A DNA stretch of 64,000 nt from Haliclona indistincta (GCA_964017065.1 OZ024789.1:5148018-5212017), one strand, 5' to 3'. Counted from the first letter of the stretch, positions 45,335-63,860 are shown. Notes: generated by a model from the sequence alone, not told the origin. A program made the numbers and translations.

Positions 45335-45893
45335 TTAAACTCCTCTCCTTGCTGACGGTGGCTATTGTCCTAATCGGCATAACCACACAAGCCTTTGCCT
45401 GCTACTATGAGAGGATGTCTTGTAGCCCAAACTACGCAAAGATTACCACACCAAAGAAAATCCTAAGGCTCACGGTATTTGTGTCGCTCCCAATGGCAAC
45501 TTTGCTGTTGTGTTGAACAATAATGCCAAGAAGGTTCGCATATACTATAGCTGTGAAAAACTGATGAAAGAAGTTGATCTTAGCAAACAAGGATATAGAA
45601 AAATTTTGCTTCTGGTCAAAACTTTCTTCGCATGGCAGCATGTCAAGACTGGTTTTACCTCACTACAAACAGTGGTGGACAAAATGTCCTTGTGTACGTT
45701 ACCAATGGTAGACTGATACGTCGCATTAGTGTACCAGGTGTTACACGTGGAGTCATAGTGGGCATAGATGGTAACTTGCATGTTTCAAATTGGCAGAGAA
45801 AACAAGTGTATGTCTACACTTCTGAAGGAATACGAGTCAGTGTAACAACCTACAATGAACTGATGGTCTAGCAATGGACACTGCAGGCAACCT
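45335..45893 (+). pseudogene. Propeller-family pseudogene without start codon
   Basis: The promoter is altered (ATTATAATTATAAGAG), the leader is present, and the ATG is ATT (AAGTATTAAACTCC). A deletion after KKIL shifts frame. Most of blades 2-3 is missing (GGATATAGAAAAATTTTGC). The copy ends inside blade 5 at GGCAACCTCTA. Loops include LNNNA, TNSGG and GVTRG. It is heavily decayed. Confidence 0.9.
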
Positions 45894-46122
45894 CTATACA
45901 TGGCTTTTTGGCGTCTATAGGCTTTTGTGTCAACTGTTCACGAAGTCATTGTAGAACAAGCTTTTAGACACTATCTCAAGCTAGCAACAGAGAACAGCGT
46001 ACAATCACAAGGCTGAATACAGGATATAAAAAGGGGGGACAAAGTGCCGCGCACAAAGCACGCAGGCGATTTTTGTTAATTAATATTTATTTATTCATAA
46101 AATATGTGGTTTTGCAACACAG

Positions 46123-46341
46123 TCACGGCTAGCTACACAGCCACAACTAACCCTATACATATTACGACTAAATGCACTTCACTGGGAATTCAGCTAGACA
46201 TTCCTCTTTCACGGCTGCAACAGCTTGAGAGAATATCCAAAAACAAAAAACCAGTCACAGACTGTTTTGAAGAAATGTGCCAAGAATGGTTGAAAGACAA
46301 TGAAAAAAAGTGGACAGAAGTCTACAAAGCACTGGAACAGG
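46123..46341 (+). CDS. Death-domain exon (isolated)
   Basis: Between an acceptor (TTTTGCAACACAG) and a donor (GGAACAGG then GTAAAC) the plus strand reads CTSLGIQLDIPLSRLQQLE, then CFEEMCQEWL and KKWTEVYKALEQ. This is the Death-domain pattern: L-G-x-x-L, L-x-x-I or L-E, C-x-x-E-M-x-x-x-W-L, a W about ten residues later, then A-L. Death domains join signalling proteins in cell-death and innate-immune pathways, and are numerous in non-bilaterian genomes. No partner exon was found nearby, so it may be a remnant or one exon of a gene with distant exons. Confidence 0.5.
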
Positions 46342-48476
46342 GTAAACTAACCCTATACCCTATACCCTACCGTCTATACATCAGTTTCCGCAGTGCTATA
46401 AATCCCGTAGACACCTCGATTCGTCGTCTAACCTATATTTAGACCACAGCTAAACGATGTTGACCAATCAGGTTGCGTAGCTGCGGGTCTCTATAGCTCA
46501 TAATGGAATCCCGCTACGTGGTGCAGATTGCGGTTCCGTGTGCGGATTTCTACCTCCAGCACTTGTGTGTCCTTGCTCGTGGTTTGCGTCGTTTCTGCTT
46601 GCTGTTGCTATGGTCTAAATCAGTTAGAAAGTGCATCCAATCGGATCTATGTGCTTTGGAAGCCCTCGCGCTGTTACCAAAGCACCTCGGATTCTATATA
46701 GCAATAGCTTTCGGGCTTCTAAATCGCGTAGATCCTCAGATGCCGCCGTCTAACTACTATTTATCAATGATTACTTGTACCTTTGAGCTCAGAAAATCAC
46801 CTGATCAATTCCATATAAAATGAAAAAAATTCTTGATTCTGGAAACATTGACTCTGTGAGAGTCATCATCTTAATTTAAAATGACAAGCAATTATCAGAT
46901 GTGTTATTGATCTATTTGTAGCTCATGAAATAAGCGGATAGTTAAAATTAGCTAGAAAATTGATATAGCAAAGATACAGACAATAGTTTGCTTTTAGCCC
47001 ATTGCAGCTACCAACATAAGTGATCCTTCGGCACAGGACCCCTTTAAGAAGCAAGTGAGCATGTAACTCTGTATACGGCGAAATCAAAACATAGCTACCA
47101 CATTTTATTCATAGTAACACCAAATATTATGGACTTATTCTAGCTGTTCTCTGTCGTGCTCGTTGTCTACACGCTCTGAGCTACAAGCAAGCAGCGCTAA
47201 ATAATGAGAGGCATCAAGTACCAATTTTTGCAGTAAAAAAGCATCTCTAGATGCAATGTAAACTGAGAATGTGGGTTTAAGGCCGCGCTCCCTTGACTCT
47301 ATGTAAGCATTTTGACTGTATGCATATTGCAATATCCAGAGTGAGGGCGTGTCAATAACAGCAATAATGCATAAGCCAAAGGCAAGCACTATATTCATGT
47401 TCAAGACTGTCATGACACTTGAGTTGAGTTGTCTGCTTGAGTTCTTTATAATGCACCACCAGGTAAGTATTATAGAGCTGACTTCATGTCCTTGTGCTCT
47501 AGCTGGCAGTCGTCATGTGTCAACAAGTGTGCACTACAACATTGTTTGGTTAGTGCACAGAAAAGTGTGCACTAAGTAATACATTATGTGCACATTACGG
47601 CATTATTTGCTTATATGTACGTGCACTGACACGTGCCTGCTGCTGTATGTAGTGTACATCTGTCACCAAGTGTACACTACATGCAGCAGCAAGCACATAT
47701 CAGTGCGCTCCCACTACGGCATTGTTTGCTTATAGTGCACAGAAAAGTGTGCTAAGTATTGGTTAGAACACACTTTGCAGTGTCTAGGATTACATGTACG
47801 CAGTTCTAAAGCACAAGGGCGTGGTCAGTAACAGTCGAGACAGGTGATAAACATAGTGAACGAAAAAGTGTGCGTTACGTAATGTGACAGCAAGTGACAC
47901 GTTTCGTTTGATCCGATTGGCTGGAGGACACGTGGTATGCTCTTAGTAGATTTTTATGCACCAGAAGTTGGGACAATATTATGAGTGATCAACTGTATTT
48001 CTTCTCTTTTTATCTCTCTCAATTTGTTTCCTATACTTAGTACATGTATTGTACTATCAACTATCACACTGCTATATCACAGAGAAGTATCAGATGTTGT
48101 GTGTTTTTGAGTCTACATACACGACTCGTTGTGTATTAGTGACACAAAGGGACAAAAAACAACAATATTTTTTTTTATCATTCCAGAAATAAGTCTCTTT
48201 ATAAAAGTTCCTAAATAGACTTTACTTGGTCTAAAATAATATTTAACTTCAAGGCGCAATAACACACAGCACAAGCCAACAAGAAGATCAAATGGATGTA
48301 AAGATGTCGGACCAAAGAAGAAGCGGCAGCAAATAAGGAACCAGCATAGATCAAACGAAGCCAAATGGAACAAAGTACGTCTACAGTATCAATTGACTAG
48401 AAGGTAGTACCGTAGAAAATGCGTCCAAAGGGGTATATTGACAGTTGCATACTCTTAGGTAATGAACTCTTGGTAA
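46342..48476. other. Spacer with one unassigned minus-strand frame
   Basis: 47,135-47,413 on the minus strand is open for 92 codons from ATG to stop, with one hydrophobic segment (MNIVLAFGLCIIAVI) and a CATTATAAAG upstream. It could be a small membrane protein, but I recognise no family. 47,500-47,770 has repeated GTGCACT and ACAGAAAAGTGTG motifs. 46,350-46,780 looks like another AT/GC patchwork element (ACCCTATACCCTA, GTAGATCC). Confidence 0.3.
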
Positions 48477-48478
48477 TA

Positions 48479-48995
48479 CCGTATAACCGGTAATTTTCGA
48501 AATATTTCTTACATTAAATTTTAGATAGGATTTAATAATATTTTCGTAACGCTTGCGCCTTTCGAAAATTAGATAACACTAAAATTTTAATTTGCCATAA
48601 AATTAATTCTGATGCGCTCGACACACGGAGGAGGACAGAGAGACGACGACTGTTTCTAGTTGCATAAGAAGCTATCATGTCTATAGTTGGAGAAACACTT
48701 GCCTGCCGTCAGAAGTCTAGAAACGTTCAAGACCGTTACGCGGTGGAACCGACACGGAGACAGAAACAGATACCGGTAGCTCCGCCACGATTGCAGGGCG
48801 TCTGCCACGGAAAATATTTTGTCATTTTCTCTTTCTTCGTCGTGGCGGTACCATCAACAAGCAGGGCGTCGTACACGTGTTCTAGGTGGCATGGCAACAC
48901 AAATTTTCATTCCAAAAAATTGTTTGAAAATTTAATTTTCGTCATTGGGAGCTCTTACGAAGATTAGAACCGTACGAAAATTACCGGTTATATGG
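48479..48995. mobile_element. TA-flanked element of 517 bp, CCGTATAACCGG termini
   Basis: Inverted ends CCGTATAACCGGTAATTTTCG and its complement (CGAAAATTACCGGTTATATGG) flanked by TA. The termini resemble those of the 1033 and 33,323 MITEs in the first six bases but differ after that, so it is a sister family. A GC-richer core (48,610-48,890) has a short open frame on the plus strand with no recognised motif. Confidence 0.75.
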
Positions 48996-49224
48996 TACGT
49001 AATACTACAAACATTATTCTAACAGATTTCCTGGTTATTGAACATGAGATCCAGCTCATCACTAAAATTTATCTACAAACATGAAAAATGTTATCAATAA
49101 ACAAACTCGCCCATTTCCATGTTTCCACAGGTATTAATTACCAAATACGGATATAATTATAAAACCTTAAAGTACCTTTGCCGTGTTTTTCTTACATGAA
49201 AAGTGTGATAAGTGCAACCAAAGC

Positions 49225-49597
49225 ATCACTGAGTATGGTGAGTTCACTATATAAGAGAGGACACATTCTGTGTCTCACCAGTTCTCAGTCACTGTCACCT
49301 TGAGTATATCTCACTGGACAAGCAGGGTTCTCGCTAGGCAGTTTTTGAATGGATCACTCCATTAGGTTTTTCCTAGATCCATTTGGTTTAGGGTTCAAAT
49401 CACCTGTGCTCCATTTGGGTATTAGGATAAGTAGGTGTTTTTACATGTGTATAAACAAGTAATCATCTTCTATCCACTGGGACAGGCATTCAAGTGGTAT
49501 ATTAAATGGTGATTGTATGCTGTGGTGTGGGTATAATAGCTACTGATCCATTTGGCTTCCTAATCCTAGCGAGAACCCTGTGGACAAGACGTCAAGT
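49225..49597 (+). promoter_or_regulatory. Core promoter and leader split by a transposon
   Basis: TATATAA at 49,248-49,254 and the leader to TCACTGGACAAG are standard. The last part of the leader (TGGACAAGACGTCAAGT) resumes after a 258-bp insertion, so any transcript would carry the element in its 5' UTR. Confidence 0.8.
49323..49580. mobile_element. hAT-type MITE in a 5' leader
   Basis: The ends are 16-bp perfect inverted repeats, CAGGGTTCTCGCTAGG and its complement. An exact 8-bp target duplication, TGGACAAG, flanks it (49,315-49,322 and 49,581-49,588). Eight-base duplications and CAGGG-type ends are hallmarks of the hAT superfamily. The interior (258 bp in all) has no transposase. Confidence 0.92.
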
Positions 49598-50439
49598 ATG
49601 AAACTCCTCTCCTTGCTGACGGTGGCTATTGTCCTAATTGGCATAACCACACAAGCCTTTGCCTGCTACTATGAGAGGATGTCTCGTAGCCCAAACTACG
49701 CAATGATTACCACGCCAAAGAAAACCCTCAGTATTCCCAAAGCTCACGGTATTTGTGTCGCTCCCAATGGAAACTTTGCTGTCATGATGTGGAATAACGC
49801 CAAAAGATTCGCATATACTACAGCTGTGGAAAACTGCTGAAAGAAGTTGATCTTAGCAAACAAGGTTTTAACCTTGGTGGTGATTGTGCATTCACAGATA
49901 GCAATCTCTACGTGGCTGACTACCATGGAAAAAAAGTATACGTACTGTCAACAATTGGAAAATTCATTCGATCTTTCGCTACTGGAGTACATGTTCTTCA
50001 CATAGCAGCATGTCAAGACCAGCTTTACATCACTACGAATGGTGGTGGGCAAAATGTCCTTGTGTACAATACCAATGGTGGACTGATACGTCGCATTAGT
50101 GTACCAGCTAATCATGCACGTGGCATTGCAGTGGGCATAGACGGTAACTTGTATGTCACCAACGGGAAGAGAAAACAAGTGTATACTAACACTCCTGAAG
50201 GAAGACGAGTCAGTGTAACAACCTACAATGAACTCCAGTTAGCTAGTGGTATAGCAATGGACACTACAGGCAACGTCCTTATTGCTGATCCCAACAAGGG
50301 TAAAGTGGAGGTTTACAGTCCATGTGGAGCACTGATCAAGACCATTCGATCAACTCGACATGCAAGTGACGTTGAGATTGGTAATGATGGAACAGTACTG
50401 GTGGCGGATGAAGCTACCTCCAAAGTCTTCATGTATTAA
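49598..50439 (+). pseudogene. Propeller-family copy with a single-base frameshift
   Basis: The only coding lesion is one missing A in a poly-A run (GCCAAAAGATTCGC in place of GCCAAAAAGATTCGC) at about 49,800. The rest is open to the family stop, including 175 codons from 49,912. Loops: MWNNA, NLGGDC, DYHGK, TNGGG, ANHARGIAVG, VTNGKRK, NELQLASG, DPNKGK, TRHASDV and DEATS. Because the lesion is in a homopolymer it could be a sequencing error, in which case this would be an eighth intact gene, with a hAT element in its leader. Confidence 0.8.
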
Positions 50440-51511
50440 CCAGCAACCAACAGAGACTATGAGCCATAGTTTACTATAGTAGTGTGTGTTTGTTGTAGTA
50501 TAGTGACTGTAGACTAGTGCGTGTTAGTTGTAGCACATGTATCATAGATGCTGGTTTGTAACAATTTTGTAGATTTTGTTCAACTTCAACAAATTATTCA
50601 TCCTGCCCTAACCCTAGATTGTTTTACTATAGCATTTTTAGAATGTACACTTAGAAGGGAAATGGTATGGGCAGCTGCTAGTAGGCTTTCTCAGATTTGC
50701 AAGCCTGGTGTCTACCCAACCTAGCATGATGGTGATCTCTAATGTAATCAAGTAGAGAGTTTAGTTCATAGGCAGAGAGGTGTCACCTAAAATAGCGCAC
50801 TAGTTCCAGAACATGTTGCATACAGCAACAACAACAAATTCATGTTCCATCACTCAATACACAGTATAATACCCATACAACAAGTCTACATAGAGCACAA
50901 AAATTAATAATGGGTAAATAAACTGCGAAATTATGACACACTATAGAGCTTGCTAAATCCCACATACCCCAAAGAAATAGAGCCCAGTGTTATACTAGCT
51001 TGTATGGAAGCAGTGGAACCAGCTATAGTGATAGTGCAACAAACTGTGCTTCATTTGTTGCCTAGTGCGTGATGCTGGCTGTGTTTTATGCCCACCCACG
51101 CACCAGGTGCTTATTATTAGAATTTGGACATCAGAGTTATCATAGAAACATGATTAATACCCATGAAATTCAATTTTTGAGCCAAATGTATTTACTATCA
51201 GCAATCAAATTTTCTCTTCCTGCAGTAGTGTGTTAGCAGTTTGTGACCAAAACATTAGAATATTTAACACTATAAACAGGCACTTGTTAAATAGATCGGA
51301 TTAGTATCACTACCGGTAGACAAACAGAAATATTATTAAGAACTTTAAATTTAAATCCACTTGCGCAGCTCCGAACTTGACATTTTCAGTATCATGCATT
51401 AAACATTCGTTACTATGACACAATGAATGTATTTTTGAAGAAAGACAGTACTTACATACCCACTATTTGTGGTGAATAAATTATGCTAAAATCTTTTATT
51501 TCTAAGCTCAC
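50440..51511. other. Array edge to AMDHD1, no gene seen
   Basis: The last family 3' UTR (to about 50,560) is the right-hand limit of the array. The rest is AT-rich and unshared. On the AMDHD1 model this is intron 2 of that gene; I looked for exon 3 (LAGASY) here and did not find it. Confidence 0.5.
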
Positions 51512-51896
51512 CTTCATTGCAAACTCGTTCACTCTGTCTCCCTCCCAAACCGGATGAGTATGGGCATCGACCAGGCCTGGTAGCACTGCCCCGCCCTCCG
51601 CATTTAGCTCTCGCTCAAACGACCAGCCAGCGAATTCCGAGTCAAGATCAGCATCATATCTGCTCAGAAGAAACGAAAATGTGTAACACGTGGGTAAACA
51701 AAGATAACCACGCCTACCCTACTCCAGCAATTTTTCCAGTTTCGTCCACAACGATTCCTACAGTGTTGGTCTCTTTAGCATTTATTATTGCCAGATTACG
51801 CATAGCGGATCCTCTGAGGGATCGCTCGCCATTGGAACACACCTGGACGACTTGGGAAGCGCCTCGAATGCGCAATCTGCCGATAATTGTAGCCAT
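51512..51896 (-). CDS. AMDHD1: Imidazolonepropionase (AMDHD1), exons 1-2
   Basis: Exon 1 (51,718-51,896) starts at ATGGCT and reads MATIIGRLRIRGASQVVQVC, then GERSLRGSAMRNLAI. Exon 2 (51,512-51,659) reads GGAVLPGLVDAHTHPVWEG, then NEFAMK, ending at GTGAGC. The HTHPVW motif holds the metal-binding histidines of this amidohydrolase, which opens the imidazolone ring in histidine breakdown to give N-formimino-L-glutamate. Phases join cleanly (59 codons plus 2 bases, then 148 nt). Exons 3 onward are not next to it; only partial exon 3-like copies lie at 10-15 kb. The gene is either split by a very long intron holding the array or truncated. It shares a short promoter with the Rab7-like gene. Confidence 0.85.
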
Positions 51897-52107
51897 TTTA
51901 GTACCCGGCAACGGTTTCGTGCACTATAGATTACGGACTAATGGTTTGTGACACGGCGCCAATACGGTCACAACATCTTCATGTGCGCATGCCTAGAAAA
52001 ATATTTATGAGCCGCGCCCATTTTTACACACTGCTGAAACTTTTGCTCGCTTTTGCTGGACTAAGAATCGACTTTCCAGCTCTACAGCTCTCCCCTCTAC
52101 TGTCAAC
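51897..52107. promoter_or_regulatory. Head-to-head intergenic promoter, 211 bp
   Basis: It separates the ATG of AMDHD1 (minus) from that of the Rab7-like gene (plus). No TATA box is visible; it has CGGCGCCAATACGG and ATGTGCGCATGCC. A shared bidirectional promoter is inferred from the distance. Confidence 0.5.
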
Positions 52108-53646
52108 ATGGCTTCCAAAAGGAAGATGCTGCTCAAAACGGTCATTCTCGGAGAAAGAGGGTAAGCAGCACTTTATGCATAGCAAGCTACTCTTTCGCTT
52201 ACTTCCTCTCCTCGCCATTATGCTACAGTGTTGGTAAGACCTCTCTTATGAACCGTTATGTCAACGAGAAGTTCGTAGAGAACTACAAGGCGACCATAGG
52301 AGCAGACTTCTTGACCAAGGAGGTCATGATAGACAACAATACTGTCACATTACAGGTAACCAGGTATTATTATTTACATGTGTGGTGGAAATTAGTTCTA
52401 ATTGTAAGGTTTTAGACCTGGAGTTCTTATGCGTGTGCCGAGGGCATTGCCTTACCTGCATATTGCACAATAGACGTTCTATTAGCATGGTCTGTACATG
52501 CACACTATCTATGGACAATCTCTAGTATTATGTACACACACTATGAAATATCCTGTAACTTCAAGATTACGACGAATATTTAGAGGTTTTACCCTTGAGT
52601 AGTTGAAAAATTTGCATTTTGTGGCTGCCCTCATCTTTATTTCAAATAATTATACAAAATAAATAATAGATAAAATAATTCAGTTTTACCCTTGTTTTCT
52701 CTTCCTTCCCCTTTCTACTCCTTCCTTGCTCTCTCTCTCTTCCTCTCTTTCTCTCTCTCTCCCTCCCTTTATCCCCCTCCCCTCTTTCTCTCCCTCTCCT
52801 TCTCCTTCCTTCCCTCTCTCTCTTTCTCCCTCCAGATCTGGGATACTGCAGGTGAAGAGAAATATCAGAGTCTAGGTATAGCGTTCTATCGAGGTGCTGA
52901 CTGCTGTGTGCTGGTGTATGATGTAACTAGTTCAGAATCATTCGATAAAGTCGATAGTTGGAGAAGACAGTTTCTAGATCAAGTTGGTGTAGACGAGACA
53001 GACAAGTTTCCTTTTATACTGATCGGAAACAAGATTGACAAAGACGACAGACAAGTAAGAAGCCACTTGACATCTGTCTCACTGTAGAGCAATAAATTGG
53101 GTATTTTGAATGAAGGGTGTTTTGCATTTACCTCCGTCCAAAGGATTGGTGCAAGTTGCATGTACAAAAATCCTTCATAAGAGCCGTAATGCCTTGAAGG
53201 TTCCAAAAGTATGTTGAACCCAAATGTGACATGTAGTTGAGCGCTATAGACCAGGTACAAGTAAAAATGTCTTGTTGAAGACTTTTAGTTAATTTGTATC
53301 TAGCTGAAGTTTGTTTAATGTGCATGTGCTCAAATACAACTAGCTATATTTTTGAAGAAGTTGTGTTGCATGTTCTCTGGTAATAGTTTTATTTTATTTA
53401 CCTCTTCTGTAGGTCTCCATGCGGCAGGCTAGGGAGTGGTGTCATGCTAAGAATATACCATATTATGAGACAAGTGCAAAGCAAGCGGTCAATGTGGCTG
53501 ATGCATTCCAGTGCATTGCTGGACGGGGCTTAGAACGAGCACAGAACGATCTAGATAAAGTCGGGGTCGACCAAATGGCGAACATTAGACTGGATAGTGG
53601 TGACACAGGGCGGGGTAATAGAAAGCCTAAAAAGAACTTCTGTTAA
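52108..53646 (+). CDS. Divergent Rab7-like small GTPase (210 aa)
   Basis: Four exons: 52,108-52,160, 52,229-52,355, 52,836-53,054 and 53,413-53,646. The product is a Rab GTPase closest to Rab7: [53 protein letters not shown]. Rab7 governs late endosome and lysosome traffic. Three key sites are altered: the P-loop is GERGVGKT rather than GDSGVGKT; the catalytic Gln of DTAGQE is Glu; and the C-terminus is KNFC with one cysteine instead of a CC or CXC pair. It therefore probably hydrolyses GTP slowly and is at most singly prenylated (inference). The first three exons match canonical Rab7 at 59,175 base for base in length, so the two are duplicates. Confidence 0.88.
52684..52834 (+). repeat. Long pyrimidine tract before exon 3
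   Basis: About 150 bp of almost pure CT (CTCTCTTCC-type) runs into the exon 3 acceptor of the Rab7-like gene. It is far longer than an ordinary polypyrimidine tract. Confidence 0.8.
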
Positions 53647-53784
53647 TAAGAAATAATAATGATGTATCACTAGCTGCTATAAAAAAGTGTTATTATCTCT
53701 CAATTTATTGCTTGATTTTTACAAATTTTGTCTATATCTGTTCAATTTTTGTATTCGTCAAAATTATTAGCAAAAATTGACGCG

Positions 53785-53798
53785 GTCTCCATAGCAAC
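53785..53798 (+). promoter_or_regulatory. RFX X-box upstream of CFAP100
   Basis: GTCTCCATAGCAAC fits the RFX X-box (GTHNCC, AT spacer, RGNAAC) and lies 28 bp before the CFAP100 ATG. RFX factors switch on ciliary genes in animals, and CFAP100 is a ciliary protein, so motif and target agree. Confidence 0.7.
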
Positions 53799-53825
53799 AA
53801 GCAACATTCGGTGGTGTCCTGCGGC

Positions 53826-58980
<5,155 letters not shown>

Positions 58981-59174
58981 TATAGATACATTTTAAAAAT
59001 TGACAGAACTATCGCAACAAAATGTCAAAATTATAACCCTATGACAAAAATCGATGCGGTTCATCATGTGATAAAGCGGGTCACGTGTGTAGACAAGATA
59101 GCAGATTTTATACCGTGTCCTCTAAAGCTCTGATTTGATACTGTGTGCTGCCCTAGTCGTTAATTTTAGTCGCC

Positions 59175-62205
<3,031 letters not shown>

Positions 62206-62598
62206 GAGAGATTGTGGTGTACATGTTTAACATAGTTACTATTATAGACACATTTGTTTTGTTTAATTGCTATTATTATAAAATAGGTCTTGTTGTCAAG
62301 TGTACAATTGTGTGTAACTAACTTAACTCAAATTTTTTGATTACTGGTTACTTTAAGTCGCTGAAAATTTTTCTTCTCTGTCTGGAATCCTTTTAAATAA
62401 TAATGTGTAAGCACTTCACAATCTTTGGTTACTAGTAAAGTCAAAATGGGTATGATGCCGGATGGTCTCTTATCTGGCAAGCCTTAGAAGTGATTTGGTC
62501 AGTTATTGATGTTACCATAAATAGAATGCTATTCTTAGAAGCAACTATAGCTCAAGATTGAAAATTCACAATAGAATGATTGTAGATTTGTGCATGGT
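62206..62598. other. Convergent intergenic region, Rab7 and SOSS-B 3' ends
   Basis: 393 bp between the two stop codons. AT-rich, with AAATAATAATG. No gene. Confidence 0.6.
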
Positions 62599-63860
62599 TT
62601 ATCTCCAGTGCTCTTTGGGCAGTGATTGATGGGACGATGGATAAGGGTGATATCGTGTGTGTCCATTAGAACTAGGGGCGTGTCTGTGGTATGCAGATTT
62701 AGTGTGTGAAGAGTGATGGTGATTATGGCGGTGAGAGGTGTGGTCATTGTGTGAAATGTGATTGTGTAATGTGGAGGGAGAGTCTTCGTTTGACCAGGAA
62801 GCATCGAGAAGTGGGGGTGGGTGACCAGCAGGAGTGCTAGGATGATGATGGTGATGACTGTTGCCGTTTCTAGCAGTAGGAGCGCTGCCATTTCGAGACT
62901 GCAAAGACAAAGAGGAGAAAGGAAGAAGAATAGATAGACATAGAGGAAGCAGAGAAAAGAAGAATAGAGAGAGATAGAGGAGAGAAGAATAGAGAAAGTG
63001 CTTGTTATAGTTGCTCATTGGTTCTCTTCAAAGCCCACCAGTGAATGAGGTCTGCTTTGCAGTGAATGCGGAGAATGAGCTACAGGTGTTGATGGGCCGT
63101 GCTGCTGCTGCTGTGAAGAGGAGGAGGAGGACTGCTGGTCATTCGCTGGTGGCTCCCACACACTCATGTCCGGCACTTCAGAGTAGACCATGGTGAATCT
63201 GAAAGTCGAGCAGACAGCAATGATAACAGCTTATGTAAAGAGATGGATGGATAAAATGATGATGACAATAGTCCAAGTAGCTAGATAGACACTCCCATTG
63301 CAAATATGTACATCAAAAACAACAGAACATGACAGAAACAAAAAAAAATTAAAAATGAATAAATTTCTTTCGAAGATGATTGTGTGAAGTGTGTAGGTGC
63401 ATGTGACCTACTCTCCAAGTTTTTCCACTAATCCATATTTTCCGCAGTACAGCACTAGATCACCTTTCCAAACTGATGCGTACCTGTCGGACAAATGACA
63501 TAAGACACATTTTTCCTCATATTCCCCTACCCTCTGCTGAGGCGGACAATGTCTGAGCCCTCAATTGCATCCGCCTCTTCATTCCAAACTGAGAAAAGTA
63601 TGCTCCCCGATCGGTCTGCTACTCGACACTTTCTTACCAAACTACCATCCTTTGTGTGACTGGTTGAACCTATAATAAAACACGAGTCAAAACCTACCCA
63701 ACCACCACCACAAAGCCCACTAAAAAGACTTTTATACTCAAGTCTCTCATCCGGGCTTAGGAATTTACTAACCGCGATCTATAACTATAAAAACGCAAGA
63801 TACGTTTCTCATTCCCGGCTTCAGTTCTCCAATAGGTGTAACTCTGTCTTCGGACGTCAT
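62599..63860 (-). CDS. NABP2: SOSS complex subunit B (NABP1/NABP2, hSSB), 252 aa
   Basis: Five exons on the minus strand: 63,773-63,860, 63,531-63,669, 63,412-63,483, 63,039-63,198 and 62,599-62,898, all phases consistent. It starts MTSEDRVTPIGELKPGMRNV; the OB fold continues TKDGSLVRKCRVADRSGSI, then YASVWKGDLVLYCGKYG, LVEKLGEFTMVYSEVPDMS. These match the family motifs (VADKTGSI, GYASVFKG, FCMVYSEVP). SOSS-B binds single-stranded DNA at double-strand breaks with INTS3 and SOSS-C. The tail after the OB fold is low-complexity, first Ser/Gln-rich and then strikingly histidine-rich (22 His in the last 86 residues), and the protein is about 40 residues longer than vertebrate members. Whether it corresponds to NABP1 or NABP2 cannot be told; the single ancestral gene is likely. 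Confidence 0.9.
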
